DNA of 64,000 nt from Nostoc sp. PCC 7107 (GTDB lineage: Bacteria > Cyanobacteriota > Cyanobacteriia > Cyanobacteriales > Nostocaceae), in the NCBI RefSeq assembly GCF_000316625.1, contig NC_019676.1, forward strand, positions 2,095,001 to 2,159,000, written 5' to 3'. Below the pieces are notes generated by a model. That model worked only from the letters and a program-made list of their open reading frames with translations. It did not search any database and had not been told where the DNA came from. Both the position numbers and the translations under genes were made by a program. The stretch's first letter is position 1; every line of letters starts with the position of its first letter. Below, piece after piece: positions 1 to 8,921 of this stretch.

Positions 1-1470
1 AGCTGGCATACCCGCAGTAGTAAACACTTCTGAACCGCGTGGGTCATCGCCATGCTCATGACCATAGGTACAATAAGTATTGGTTTCTGGGTTGAAATCC
101 ACCGGTGGGTGCCAAGTTGGGTAGATTTTATTATCGTCAGCTTTTACCCAATAAGTATCGTGTATCCATTTTGGACATTCCCAAGTTTTTCCAGGAGACC
201 ATAGACCGTATGACTTAGCCAGTGTCGCAGAACTTGCAGGTAGCAAATCTTGTGTCCGCACTGGGCTACCAGCAATTGGTATAACAGGTGCTGGTCTGTT
301 GACCATAACGGTAGATTGCCATTTTTGTACCTGGTCAATTGTCTGCGTTGTATCCTTTGCCCAGAAAGCGAACCAATTAAAGCGCATTGTGCTGTTAGTT
401 CCTGGGAACCTGATAACTAGGTTTTGTATTCCTTTGGCAAGGGCTGTATTCAAAGTCAAAGGACAAGGAACAGTACGGTAGGTTGAGACAGAGCCGGTGC
501 TGTTGATGCTACATGTTCCCAACAAAGTACCACTAGCCGAGCCTAAGCGCACTTCAACTGCATTAGTTCCTGAAGCCAAAGCAACGCGGAGCATCAGTGC
601 TTCTGCACCACTGCCTAAATCAATGTTGTTGTAGACTGCATAGTTGCCTCCTGAAGTATTCGACAGTTCTTGAGTCTGTACACCAGGTAAAAGGAAAAAT
701 GGATCTTCACTGTTTTCAAAATAATCTCCCCAAACTTTTGTTAACCCAACAGTGGAAGAAGACTTGAGTGCATCTATACGCTGAAAGACTGGCCAAGGTG
801 CTTTAGAACTTGCTGGAATAGTTGATGTCGATGTTGTTGGTGGGTTTGATGTTGTTGGTGGGTTTGATGTTGTTGGTGGGTTTGATGTCGTTGGTGGGTT
901 TGATGTCGTTGGTGGGGCAGCAGCAACAAAACTGATGTCACGAAAATAGTTCGTATTTTGGTAAGAATTCGTGGGGAACGCGCCTACAGTTGTGTTGTAC
1001 ACTCCATTGCTACCTGCCACTGAACTCAAATCTCCATTGACAATGGAGTTAGTCATCCCTCCATTCGTGGCTGGGTAATAAGTATTGGTGTTGACAGAGA
1101 CTACGTAGTTTGTATTGGCTTGAATATTCAGAGGTGTATTCAGAGCTTGTTGCTGCCAACCCGAAGGAGTTTCGTTGGCAAAAGTAACACTAGATAGGAG
1201 AGTTCCTGTTTCTGACCAAATTCTGCCAGTATGCGAGCCTGTCTCATTGGCAGGTTTCCAGAAGCGGATCGAGCTAACCTGTCCCTCTTTGGTACTGCGG
1301 AATTTCATACCTAATTCATAGGGAATTCCATCAGTCTTGAAAGTGCTAGGAGCTTGAGTTGTTAAAACTGTTAGGGGTGCAGTCTGGGCATGAATTATGG
1401 TGCTAGAGAAACTCAACAGCAGCGTAAGTGCCGCGAGTAGGCAAAACTTGATATATTTAATCTTCTTCAT
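1..1470 (-). CDS. Secreted DUF4082 / carbohydrate-binding-like protein, C-terminus beyond left edge
   Basis: The reading frame is open from the ATG at 1470 to the left edge, giving 490 codons with the 3' end missing. Residues 1-28 look like a Sec signal peptide (MKKIK start, hydrophobic core, cleavage after IHAQ). Residues about 33-183 resemble DUF4082, a beta-sandwich domain of secreted bacterial proteins (phrases such as GMKFRSTKEGQVSSIRFWK and GRIWSETGTLL). A proline/threonine linker of NPPTTS repeats follows at about 184-213. Residues 225-375 then resemble a family-6 carbohydrate-binding module. The last visible part has a Trp/His-rich segment (PTWHPPVDF, YGHEHGDDPRG) that I cannot assign. 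The role is probably extracellular binding of a polysaccharide or wall material; any catalytic part would lie off the window. Signal peptide and DUF4082 calls are fairly sure, the carbohydrate module less so. Confidence 0.75.
   Translation of the reverse strand, partial: MKKIKYIKFCLLAALTLLLSFSSTIIHAQTAPLTVLTTQAPSTFKTDGIPYELGMKFRSTKEGQVSSIRFWKPANETGSHTGRIWSETGTLLSSVTFANETPSGWQQQALNTPLNIQANTNYVVSVNTNTYYPATNGGMTNSIVNGDLSSVAGSNGVYNTTVGAFPTNSYQNTNYFRDISFVAAAPPTTSNPPTTSNPPTTSNPPTTSNPPTTSTSTIPASSKAPWPVFQRIDALKSSSTVGLTKVWGDYFENSEDPFFLLPGVQTQELSNTSGGNYAVYNNIDLGSGAEALMLRVALASGTNAVEVRLGSASGTLLGTCSINSTGSVSTYRTVPCPLTLNTALAKGIQNLVIRFPGTNSTMRFNWFAFWAKDTTQTIDQVQKWQSTVMVNRPAPVIPIAGSPVRTQDLLPASSATLAKSYGLWSPGKTWECPKWIHDTYWVKADDNKIYPTWHPPVDFNPETNTYCTYGHEHGDDPRGSEVFTTAGMPA
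830..919. repeat. 18-bp tandem repeat encoding the NPPTTS linker
   Basis: Five consecutive 18-bp units (GATGTTGTTGGTGGGTTT and close variants) lie within the minus-strand gene. They encode a six-residue Asn-Pro-Pro-Thr-Thr-Ser linker between DUF4082 and the carbohydrate-binding-like module. Units differ by one or two bases, mainly GTT versus GTC, so the copy number has probably changed recently. Confidence 0.9.
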
Positions 1471-1476
1471 AATTAT

Positions 1477-1890
1477 TTAGCAATTGACGCTTTCTGCTGT
1501 GACACTAAAGTTAGTTTTGGCAGTACCCATCTTGGTATCAGCACCACCCAAGAGCATTCCTTCACCGTAAGCAAGGCTATTTGACCCTGATCTATACACA
1601 GGAAATTTCATGGTCACACTAGCTTGGTTATGCTTCGATGAAGTTGCGTTCTGTGTCAATTGCTTATTTGTCAGAAATTTATGGAGACTAAAATTCTCTT
1701 TCTGAACATACTTGTTGTTGCTTTGATTGGTTGGGGAGAGATTAGCTCTACAACTGGAAACAGACCAAAAAAAAGCATCATAAATAACAGGAGCAGTTGA
1801 TTCTGCTACTGTCACAAGGTCATTGAAAAGTTTCATAGAACCTCTTAGCCTGATTGTCTTTATATCGGGAACATAACTTCTATCTAACAA
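1477..1890 (-). CDS. Uncertain small ORF upstream of the DUF4082 gene
   Basis: This is an open frame of 137 codons (TTG start at 1890; first ATG at 1836) ending 6 nt before the DUF4082 gene on the same strand. The C-terminal third (MKFPVYRSGSNSLAYGEGML, then a Thr/Ser-rich tail ending in Cys) reads like a secreted-protein tail. There is no signal peptide, no clear ribosome binding site and no family I recognise. It could be a decayed remnant or chance. The tight spacing is the main argument for it. Confidence 0.25.
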   Translation of the reverse strand: MLDRSYVPDIKTIRLRGSMKLFNDLVTVAESTAPVIYDAFFWSVSSCRANLSPTNQSNNKYVQKENFSLHKFLTNKQLTQNATSSKHNQASVTMKFPVYRSGSNSLAYGEGMLLGGADTKMGTAKTNFSVTAESVNC

Positions 1891-2600
1891 TTCAGAAGTA
1901 TTGAGAAATGAAAAATGAACACACTTTTTGACGATTGCTTCTCCCGAAATAAGCTCTAGAACTGATCTTCAGAAGAAACTGATCACGCAGTATTATGTTG
2001 GGACTAACACTAAGTTAAATGAATGAAGAAACTAGGTTTTAGATATGAAACTTTAGTTTCGTACAAGATTGCAGGAATTAAACAAACTCTGAGAACAGTG
2101 ATCAATCGTACCTCCTCACTAAATCAGAATACTTCATATTCTGCCTGAGTAAATTTACCATAAATTCATATATCGTCAACTAAATCCTGGTGGATACACT
2201 TGAATTTAATTGCATTCAGAAATCTCATAAGCTGATTTGGTAAGCTTTTCAAGTAAATTCATTAATTTTAAATTAATCACACCAATCTCATGAATGTCTC
2301 CCCTATGTACACAGTTCAATAGGAGTTATCCTGTGTGTTTTCAAGAGAATGATCAACTGGTTCGTGAAGACTATAAGTTGAAGCTATGCAAATCTAGATA
2401 AAATTCTTGAAGCCTCAAGTAACAGCATATTTGATTCTGGCTTAGGCAATTTTATCCTAAACTTACTCGGTGTCTGATTAAGAGTAAACATCTAAACGTC
2501 AAGATATTTGTATACTTGGTTATACGCCCTAACAAAAAAATTTACAGTTTAATTTGCCTGATGATTTCTATATTTAATTGACAATTTATTAGCTTGATAT
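1891..2600. other. Intergenic region, no gene seen
   Basis: About 710 bp of AT-rich sequence with stops in all frames. I see no tRNA-like fold, repeat or clear terminator. It presumably holds the promoters of the flanking, divergently oriented genes. Confidence 0.5.
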
Positions 2601-3140
2601 ATGCGGTTAGATAGCTATACTACTGATACTTATACTCCTGGCGCACCCTTATGGAAACAAGTGTTGTGGTATTTCCTGGGTTTTTCTGTGGTGCAGAATC
2701 GTTGGTTAACTGCTTCAAGCTTAAAAGTTTGGATACTTCGCGGTTTTGGCGCACAGATCGGTGAGAATGTCCGGATTAAACCAGGAGTGCGCGTGAAGTT
2801 TCCCTGGCGGCTAGTTGTCGGTGATCATGTGTGGATTGGGGAAGATGCTTGGATTGATAACCTAGCAAATGTCACTATTGAAAGCCATGTGTGCATATCT
2901 CAGGGGGTTTATCTCTGCACAGGCAACCATGACTGGAGTCATCCTGATTTTAAGTTAATTATTGCGCCAATTCACATTCAAGAAAGTAGCTGGATTGCGG
3001 CTAAGTCAGTAGTTGGCCCTGGAGTGACTGTTGGGAAGGGTGCGGTATTGACTTTGGGTGGAGTTACAGGACGTTCTTTAGAAGCGATGACAATCTATGC
3101 AGGTAATCCCGCCCAGCCAATCAAGGAGCGTAAGATTTAA
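2601..3140 (+). CDS. WcaF-like hexapeptide-repeat acetyltransferase
   Basis: This 179-residue protein is a left-handed beta-helix O-acetyltransferase of the WcaF/NodL type. Such enzymes transfer acetyl from acetyl-CoA to sugars of exopolysaccharide or lipopolysaccharide precursors. The short N-terminal part (PLWKQVLWYFLG) is typical of colanic-acid WcaF homologues. Hexapeptide repeats run from about residue 50 to 165 (IGENVRIKPGVRVKFP, VGDHVWIGEDAWIDNL, VGPGVTVGKGAVL). The catalytic-type histidine lies in TGNHDW near residue 114. Length is normal for WcaF. It stands alone here, so the acceptor cannot be inferred from neighbours. The ATG at 2601 is the first in the frame. Confidence 0.9.
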   Translation: MRLDSYTTDTYTPGAPLWKQVLWYFLGFSVVQNRWLTASSLKVWILRGFGAQIGENVRIKPGVRVKFPWRLVVGDHVWIGEDAWIDNLANVTIESHVCISQGVYLCTGNHDWSHPDFKLIIAPIHIQESSWIAAKSVVGPGVTVGKGAVLTLGGVTGRSLEAMTIYAGNPAQPIKERKI

Positions 3141-3227
3141 TTTTAGTGAAGGGCGATCGCACCAAATTTACAGACCATCCTTATTTCCGATTCAAAGTCA
3201 GATGTTTTTAGGAATGGTCAGTAGTTT

Positions 3228-3485
3228 TTATAATTCTGAAGCTGTATCTGGGGCAATAATTTCACCAGTACCTATTTCGAGGATCATATCTTGATCAGTA
3301 ATTAATTCACTCAATTCTTTGACTTGCAAATTCATTTCTGCACAAGCTTGACGGAGTTCTTGGGCAAAAGTGTTGAGATCATCACCATAGCCACATTGAT
3401 AAGCAGCAGTTTCAATTCCTTGCTTGGCATTTGCTCTGGCACAATCTACTAGCTCTGTGCCATACAATGGTTTTGCAGATGGCAT
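3228..3485 (-). CDS. Small conserved-type hypothetical protein
   Basis: An 85-residue acidic soluble protein with balanced composition and predicted alpha-helical character (LNTFAQELRQACAEMNLQVK), three cysteines and no signal peptide or membrane segment. I do not recognise a named domain. Sequence character suggests a genuine small cyanobacterial protein rather than a shadow frame, since no competing frame is better. It converges on the acetyltransferase gene. The ATG at 3485 lacks a strong ribosome binding site. Confidence 0.55.
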   Translation of the reverse strand: MPSAKPLYGTELVDCARANAKQGIETAAYQCGYGDDLNTFAQELRQACAEMNLQVKELSELITDQDMILEIGTGEIIAPDTASEL

Positions 3486-3787
3486 AATTTTGATTGTTTA
3501 TTGATTAGAGGTTAATTTTAGATTAGCCATTATTAGGTAATCGGACATCCCTCTGATGGAATAATCATCAATAGCAGCAATAATTACTATGCAGAAAGAG
3601 TGACTTCAACTAATAAATTTTGATCAGCATTTTGGTCAAGAGGAAGGATAATTTTTTTGTGGATCTTTGTTGTATTTAGCGCCTGTTAGAAAATTATTTG
3701 AGAAGAAGTGCATCTTGGCCATAAAATTCTACACGGGGAACTAAACAGAGTGCATCCCCGATTCACCGTTAGCCGAGGAGTTTTGTT
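3486..3787. other. Intergenic region upstream of ppa
   Basis: About 300 bp between divergent genes, probably containing both promoters. A purine-rich GAGGAG sits 7 nt before the GTG start of ppa and is the only clear site. Nothing else is recognised. Confidence 0.5.
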
Positions 3788-4297
3788 GTGGACTTATCCC
3801 GTATTCCTGCTCAACCAAAACCGGGTATTCTAAATGTTCTGATTGAAATCCCTGGCGGGAGCAAGAATAAATACGAGTATGACAAAGAACTGGAAGCTTT
3901 TGCCCTAGACAGAGTGCTTTATTCTTCGGTAAAATATCCATTCGATTACGGCTTTGTGCCGAATACTTTGGCTGATGATGGCGACCCTCTTGATGGGATG
4001 GTGATTATCGATGAGCCAACTTTTCCTGGTTGTATTATTGCTGCGCGACCAATAGGTATGTTAGAGATGATTGATGGTGGCGATCGCGATGAAAAAATTC
4101 TTTGTGTACCAGACAAAGACCCACGCTATACTCACGTCAAATCTCTTAACGACGTAGCACCACACCGTTTAGATGAAATTGCTGAATTTTTCCGCAGTTA
4201 TAAAAACTTGGAAAAGAAAGTAACAGAAATTCTCGCTTGGCAAGATGTCGGTAAAGTCTCAGCCTTAGTAGAACAGTGTATTAAAGCTGCTAAATAA
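3788..4297 (+). CDS. ppa: Inorganic pyrophosphatase
   Basis: A 169-residue family I soluble inorganic pyrophosphatase. It hydrolyses PPi to two phosphates in the cytosol and so pulls biosynthetic reactions forward. The family signature D-G-D-P-L-D is at residues 64-69, with the usual Mg-binding aspartates. The upstream active-site segments YEYDKE and [13 protein letters not shown] are present, and the length is typical. The start is GTG at 3788, chosen because GAGGAG precedes it at correct spacing and MDLSRIPA matches the expected N-terminus. A hairpin follows before panD. Confidence 0.97.
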   Translation: MDLSRIPAQPKPGILNVLIEIPGGSKNKYEYDKELEAFALDRVLYSSVKYPFDYGFVPNTLADDGDPLDGMVIIDEPTFPGCIIAARPIGMLEMIDGGDRDEKILCVPDKDPRYTHVKSLNDVAPHRLDEIAEFFRSYKNLEKKVTEILAWQDVGKVSALVEQCIKAAK

Positions 4298-4305
4298 GCA
4301 TTGCT

Positions 4306-4338
4306 GAGTTAGGAGTGTTGATTTTTAACTCCTAACTC
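4306..4338. repeat. Inverted repeat between ppa and panD
   Basis: An 11-bp perfect stem (GAGTTAGGAGT / ACTCCTAACTC) with an 11-nt loop lies just after ppa. There is no T-run after the stem, so intrinsic termination is doubtful. Repeats built on GTTAGGAGTT are common between cyanobacterial genes. Confidence 0.6.
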
Positions 4339-4475
4339 CTCAACTTCACGAAGTGCTAGGTACAAAATTCATAAAGACTGCCTCCTGCTTTCCTATACTA
4401 GAGTCAGGTAATCGCAAAAATAAACAGCTTGATATTTGCAAATTGCCTACCTGGCCACAAAAACTTCAAAACGAA

Positions 4476-4859
4476 ATGCAGCGTACAGTCCTTTTGGCGA
4501 AAATACACAACTGCACCCTCACCGGGGCAAATATTAATTATGTAGGAAGTATCAGCATTGATGAAATATTGTTAGAAAAGGCTGGTATTTTACCCTATGA
4601 GCAAGTGCAAGTAGTTAACGTTGCCAATGGTGAGCGCTTCATTACATACACAATCACGGCTCCAGCTAATTCGGGAATTATTGAATTAAATGGGGCGGCG
4701 GCACGTCTAGGCATTGTAGGCGATCGCTTGATTATAATGGCTTACGGGCAGTTCTCTTTGGAAGAGTTAAAAAATTACTCTCCTACGGTAGTCATTGTGG
4801 ACGAAAAAAACCGACTATTAGAAGTGCGGCACTACGATGACCTGCTCAGTAAGGCCTAA
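4476..4859 (+). CDS. panD: Aspartate 1-decarboxylase
   Basis: PanD makes beta-alanine from L-aspartate for pantothenate and coenzyme A. The pyruvoyl enzyme is made by self-cleavage at Gly24-Ser25, seen here as [10 protein letters not shown]. The N-terminal [13 protein letters not shown] is the family standard, so I start at the ATG at 4476 (127 residues). A frame 41 codons longer exists upstream, but that extension is not PanD-like. Catalytic-region residues Lys9, the Tyr of ITYTI and the NGAAARLG segment are present. The next gene begins 12 nt downstream, suggesting cotranscription. The partner enzyme PanB is encoded separately at 30405-31187. Confidence 0.96.
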   Translation: MQRTVLLAKIHNCTLTGANINYVGSISIDEILLEKAGILPYEQVQVVNVANGERFITYTITAPANSGIIELNGAAARLGIVGDRLIIMAYGQFSLEELKNYSPTVVIVDEKNRLLEVRHYDDLLSKA

Positions 4860-4871
4860 TTTTTCAGAAAA

Positions 4872-5774
4872 ATGTCAAATCTTGCGCCGTCGGATTTCCA
4901 AAGTTCCGTAACTGAAACCGCAACTACGTCTCCTATTAGTTCCGCGGGTGAATTTTTTGTGCAATTTTGGGGTGTTAGGGGTTTAATTGCTACCCCTGCT
5001 AGTAATGCCAATCGCTATGGTGGTAACACTGCTTGTGTAGAAATACAAGTAGCCGGTAAACGCTTGATTTTTGATGGTGGAACTGGTCTACGCACACTCG
5101 GTAAATCTTTGCGACAATTGCAAAAACCCGTAGAGGCGTATTTATTTTTTACCAACTCCCAATCGAATCGTATTCAAGGGTTTCCTTTTTTTGCACCGGC
5201 ATTTGTCCCAGAAAACCGCTTTCATATTTACGGTTCGGCTGCTTCTAATAGTGCTTCGATTAAACAATGCCTCTGTGACCAAATGCTACAGCCGCACTTT
5301 CCTTATCCATTCCAGGTGATGCAATCAGAATTGCAGTTTTATAATTTGCTACCTGGTGGCGAGGTGCAGTTAGATGATGTTGCGATCGCCACAGCATTGA
5401 TTAATCAAACTCAGCGTTCTATTGGCTACCGAGTTTCTTGGCAGAACAAAAGTGTTGCCTATATCAGTGATTTAACTAAAAATGCTGATCCTGTTGATCA
5501 AGAGCAGATTTTACAGCTGGTAAAAGGTGTGGATTTGCTGATTGCCAATGCTACTTACAGTCCGCCTACAGCTAACAACCATGAATCTTCTGATTTACAC
5601 TGGCAAGCGGCTGTAGAATTAGCTCAAACTGCCGCAGTGCAGCAGTTAGTCATTTCTCATCATCATCCAGACGACGATGATAATTTTCTCGACCAAGTGC
5701 AAGCTGAGGTGCAATCTGTTCTTCCGCACGCCTTACTAGCTTCCGAAGGTTCAGTGTTGTCGGTTGGCAAGTAA
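4872..5774 (+). CDS. Metallo-beta-lactamase-fold protein lacking the metal-binding motif
   Basis: A 300-residue MBL-fold protein of the group that begins FWGVRGSIATP. The fold signatures are clear: QFWGVRGLIATP at 31-42, NRYGGNTACVEI, LIFDGGTGLRTLG and GFPFFAPAF. The segment that should read SHTHWDH reads TNSQSNR at 94-100, so all three histidines and the aspartate are gone. The third-motif histidine also appears to be Gln178 (LINQTQ). Asp199 and the late SHHHPDDDD stretch (261-269) remain. Classical zinc hydrolysis is therefore unlikely, and a binding or scaffold role is my inference. It follows panD by 12 nt. Confidence 0.85.
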   Translation: MSNLAPSDFQSSVTETATTSPISSAGEFFVQFWGVRGLIATPASNANRYGGNTACVEIQVAGKRLIFDGGTGLRTLGKSLRQLQKPVEAYLFFTNSQSNRIQGFPFFAPAFVPENRFHIYGSAASNSASIKQCLCDQMLQPHFPYPFQVMQSELQFYNLLPGGEVQLDDVAIATALINQTQRSIGYRVSWQNKSVAYISDLTKNADPVDQEQILQLVKGVDLLIANATYSPPTANNHESSDLHWQAAVELAQTAAVQQLVISHHHPDDDDNFLDQVQAEVQSVLPHALLASEGSVLSVGK

Positions 5775-5818
5775 TTTAGACATCAGATAGCTTCATATAC
5801 TCCACGCGTTTATACTGG

Positions 5819-6109
5819 ATGAAATCCTGCGGCGATCGCCAACAAATTTTCGATCGCTACAAACAACACACCCAAAACTGTAGTAGCTGTCGGAATGCGC
5901 TTTTAGTAGTGCAACGCTTACAAGCAGTCTTTCTAATCTACTTTGTAATCACTATATGCGCTGTGGCTCTTTTTCCCGATGGATTGCGGCTTCAACTAGG
6001 TTTACCCCTAATTGAGATCGCACCCTTAAGTCTAGGTGCTTACCCTTGGCTGAGATTCTGGCTGAGTCCAAAATTTTACTTTGTAGACTACATCCATGCA
6101 CAGAGATAG
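5819..6109 (+). pseudogene. C-terminal fragment of a pheophorbide a oxygenase (PaO)-type protein
   Basis: A 96-residue frame whose start, DRYKQHTQNCSSCRNAL, matches the conserved C-terminal CxxC segment (Cys21, Cys24) of PaO/Tic55-like Rieske oxygenases. A hydrophobic region follows (about residues 34-52 and 60-80) that would anchor the protein in the membrane. The Rieske cluster and mononuclear iron domains, normally about 350 residues upstream, are absent: only 45 bp separate this frame from the MBL gene. I read it as a gene remnant. It could survive as a small membrane redox protein because it has an ATG and an intact frame. Confidence 0.65.
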
Positions 6110-6282
6110 TTTATTTGCTGTGATGACTGTTAGCAAATGGTTTATGTGTTGAATAATATTGTTCAGGCTGGGGGTAAGGGTATATTGCTGTGAGGATTTT
6201 GAACACCTACATCCCTATACCCCACACCCTTAAACCCAAGCAACGCCTAATTGATTCTGAATTCTAGCTTCTGAATTCTTCT

Positions 6283-6507
6283 TCAAGGTGTTTTTTGCAA
6301 ATCTGGCCGTTCTTCTTGAACGATCGCACCTGCTACTGGGCATACTTGGAAACATATTCCACAATCAATGCAGGTAGCAAAGTCAATCCAGTACCAATCG
6401 GTTCCTTGAACATTTTTGCCAGGCCCTTCATGGATGCAGGCTACAGGACAAGCATCTACGCAGTCGGCAACGCCTTGACAAACATCAGTTACAATTGTGT
6501 GCGGCAT
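6283..6507 (-). CDS. Two-cluster bacterial-type ferredoxin
   Basis: A 74-residue soluble electron carrier with two Fe-S binding regions. The second is canonical: C46-x2-C49-x2-C52-x3-C56-P. The first is C10-x5-C16-x3-C20-P-x2-A-C24, an irregular spacing seen in seven-iron or elongated ferredoxins, so a [3Fe-4S] or a [4Fe-4S] cluster is possible there. MPHTIV and VCQGVADCVDACP are typical of this cyanobacterial family. It is separated from hisZ and has its own probable promoter. The redox partner is unknown. Confidence 0.9.
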   Translation of the reverse strand: MPHTIVTDVCQGVADCVDACPVACIHEGPGKNVQGTDWYWIDFATCIDCGICFQVCPVAGAIVQEERPDLQKTP

Positions 6508-6753
6508 TTGATAGATTCCCTCTCTTTAGTGATCAATAGTCCAATACAGTTCAGATAAGAAAACTAAATCACAACAAAACCAACAAATAATTACTCAACC
6601 AAAAACGCAAGAATTATTTTGCAGGGGGTTTGGAGGACGGTTGCGTCCCCCAAATCTTGCTGATTGTCTGATAGGTAAGCAGAAATTGAGAAATCAACCC
6701 TATCACCTTAACTGAACCATATTGGTCAATAGTCAACAGCAAAAAACCATTGA

Positions 6754-7968
6754 CTATTGGCTAATACTTTCTATTGTGGGGGAACCATCGGCTTTAATCC
6801 AAGCGATTTGGGCAATTCGGCGATCGCTGGCATACTGACGGATAGCTTCTGCATCTCTGCCTCCTAGTTCCATTTCCACTATGACTAGATGAGTAGAATC
6901 ACGGAGTTTTTGGGAATATGCAAAAGCAGCCGCCTCAGCATTTTCTGTTTCTGGCACTACTAACCAGTTGCTGGCAGGGATATCTTGCGGCAATTGCTGA
7001 CTAGATAACAGAACTTGGTATAAATCTTCAATGTTGAGGACAAAACCAATGCCGGGGATGTTTTCGCCTTGGGGGTGATACAGTCCTAAAAGTTGGTCGT
7101 AACGACCACCCCGCCCTAAAACTCTGGCTGGGTAATCGCTATTATTGACAATTTCAAAGACAATACCTGTGTAGTAGTCAATGGTCTGGATCAAACTGAG
7201 ATCCAAAATTACCGGAAAATTCCTTTCTCCTTCCAGTAACTCTACTAGAGAATTGAGGCTATTTACTGCTGCTTGCTGTTCTGCGTCTAAACCGAGACTA
7301 CTGACTTTTTGTAATACGTCTTGACTTTTGCCGCGCAGGTCGAGCATGATTCTGGCGCGATCGCGCAAATCTTCACTTAGCGGCAAAGTATCGATGGTCA
7401 CACGGTCAAGGTGAGCGATCGCCTGACGCACTTTTGCTTGGATATTAGCCGGAAAAGCTTGCAAAAGCGATCGGGTAATTCCCGCTTCGCCCAAGACTAT
7501 CTGCCAATCTCGCAAACCCAGTGCGTCTAAACAATTACCCACCAAAAGCAGTACTTCAGCATTAGCCCGCAATCCGCCAACACCTAAAAGTTCCACACCA
7601 GCTTGATAAAACTCTTGCTGGCGATTGTGCCGATTTTCCCAAATGTGTCGGAAGACATTGGCATGATAATAAAGTCGTTGCGGATAGGTAACAGCTTCCA
7701 TACGCGTAACTACAGCACGCGCAATAGAAGCTGTCAGTTCTGGACGTAACCCTAATTCTTCATCTTCAGAATTTTGCAGTTGAATCACCATCTGGCGTTG
7801 AATTGCTTCCCCCGCCATCAAGGTGTCCATTCGTTCCAACGTTGAGGTAATAATCTTGTGATATCCCCAACGATGGAACACTTGCTGTAACCTATCTTCA
7901 ATCCAGCGTTTTTGAGCCACATCTAAAGGTAATAAATCCCTTGCTCCCGCTGCTGGTTGATACACCAT
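6754..7968 (-). CDS. hisZ: ATP phosphoribosyltransferase regulatory subunit HisZ
   Basis: A 404-residue class II aminoacyl-tRNA-synthetase-like protein that partners the short form of HisG in the first step of histidine biosynthesis. It resembles histidyl-tRNA synthetase: GARDLLPLD at the N-terminus, motif-2-like LGLRPELTASIARA near residue 75, and YYTGIVFEIV with GRGGRYDQLLGLY near 270-300. The missing synthetase anticodon features and the MVYQPAAGARD start favour HisZ over HisS. Its ATG shares one base with the upstream gene's stop (TAATG), so translation is probably coupled to the J-domain gene. Confidence 0.9.
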   Translation of the reverse strand: MVYQPAAGARDLLPLDVAQKRWIEDRLQQVFHRWGYHKIITSTLERMDTLMAGEAIQRQMVIQLQNSEDEELGLRPELTASIARAVVTRMEAVTYPQRLYYHANVFRHIWENRHNRQQEFYQAGVELLGVGGLRANAEVLLLVGNCLDALGLRDWQIVLGEAGITRSLLQAFPANIQAKVRQAIAHLDRVTIDTLPLSEDLRDRARIMLDLRGKSQDVLQKVSSLGLDAEQQAAVNSLNSLVELLEGERNFPVILDLSLIQTIDYYTGIVFEIVNNSDYPARVLGRGGRYDQLLGLYHPQGENIPGIGFVLNIEDLYQVLLSSQQLPQDIPASNWLVVPETENAEAAAFAYSQKLRDSTHLVIVEMELGGRDAEAIRQYASDRRIAQIAWIKADGSPTIESISQ

Positions 7969-8921
7969 TATTTTTTATTCCCACCAAACAAACCTCCAAA
8001 TAAACCTCCACCTCCCGATTTCTCTGGTTGTGTATTCCCAGTTTTGGCAGATGGAGTCGCTTTAGAACCACCTGATTGTTGACTCAAAGCTTTATCTATT
8101 TTAGGTTTCCATGTGGCCGCTATTTGGTCTGTCGGGTCTAATTTTAAAGCATTATCAAAATGAATCTTGGCCATTTTTAGCTGATTTTGCTTTAAATAAA
8201 CTAAAGCAATCAAACTATGACAGCGGCCACTCTTGGGTGCGAGTTTCAGTGCATCTTGCAACTCGACTTTGGCTTGAGCAAATTGGTTTTTCTCAATTAG
8301 ACCTTGCGCCCGACGAATATATTGTTCCGCGGCTGAGTCTTCTTTTGGTGGCGCTGGCGGTGGTGGCGGTGCTGCGGCTGTATTTGGGGGAGTGTTGGCG
8401 CTCGGTGCAGATTTAGGCGCAGCCGATTGGCTAGAGAACGCTTTACCTGCACTCCGCATTAAATAGACTAAGTTCAACTCACTAATTTGAGCAATGATAG
8501 GTATTACTTGCTGTAAGGAATTGTATTGAGTTTCCGCAATTTTAGCGATCGCAGTTTTATAGGAATGATCAATATTGGGAGCCGCCGCCAGCTGTCTGGC
8601 TAAATCGGTGGTAAGTTCTATGGAAGCCGAATCTTGCACTAAACGCTTACCCATTTGAGACAAAATTATCATGTATTCTGTGCGGGTGCGATCGCCAGAT
8701 AGTGCTTCATAAGCTGGGTTAACCAACTTAGATAATAATTCACTAGCCAGCTTTTTTTCCCCAGGAGTGGCAGAAGCATTACTATCAGGATGCAAACGAC
8801 GAGCAATTTGCAGATAATGCTTGCGGATCTCTTTCACATCCGCATCCACTGAAACGCACAAGACTGCATGATGGTCTATGAAGTCATATTTAAACAGTCC
8901 ACGATCTATTTTTAGCGACAT
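7968..8921 (-). CDS. J-domain and TPR protein
   Basis: A 317-residue protein with an N-terminal DnaJ-type J domain (HPD at 44-46 in ARRLHPDSNA). A helical middle is followed by a proline-rich linker near residue 185 (PPPPPAPPKED). TPR motifs lie at about 200-270, and a Gly-rich tail ends the protein (GGGGLFGGLFGGNKK). J domains stimulate DnaK-type Hsp70 ATPases, and the TPRs presumably select the client. No zinc-finger region is present, so this is a type III J protein. The stop codon overlaps the hisZ start by one base, giving a two-gene operon. A functional link with histidine biosynthesis is not obvious. Confidence 0.88.
   Translation of the reverse strand: MSLKIDRGLFKYDFIDHHAVLCVSVDADVKEIRKHYLQIARRLHPDSNASATPGEKKLASELLSKLVNPAYEALSGDRTRTEYMIILSQMGKRLVQDSASIELTTDLARQLAAAPNIDHSYKTAIAKIAETQYNSLQQVIPIIAQISELNLVYLMRSAGKAFSSQSAAPKSAPSANTPPNTAAAPPPPPAPPKEDSAAEQYIRRAQGLIEKNQFAQAKVELQDALKLAPKSGRCHSLIALVYLKQNQLKMAKIHFDNALKLDPTDQIAATWKPKIDKALSQQSGGSKATPSAKTGNTQPEKSGGGGLFGGLFGGNKK

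Noticed and set aside
6110-6282. Small RNA or terminator from the GGGGGTAAGGGTAT / TATACCCC pairing
   Set aside because: It matches a repeat style seen at 32595-32720 rather than a defined RNA, and no T-run follows.
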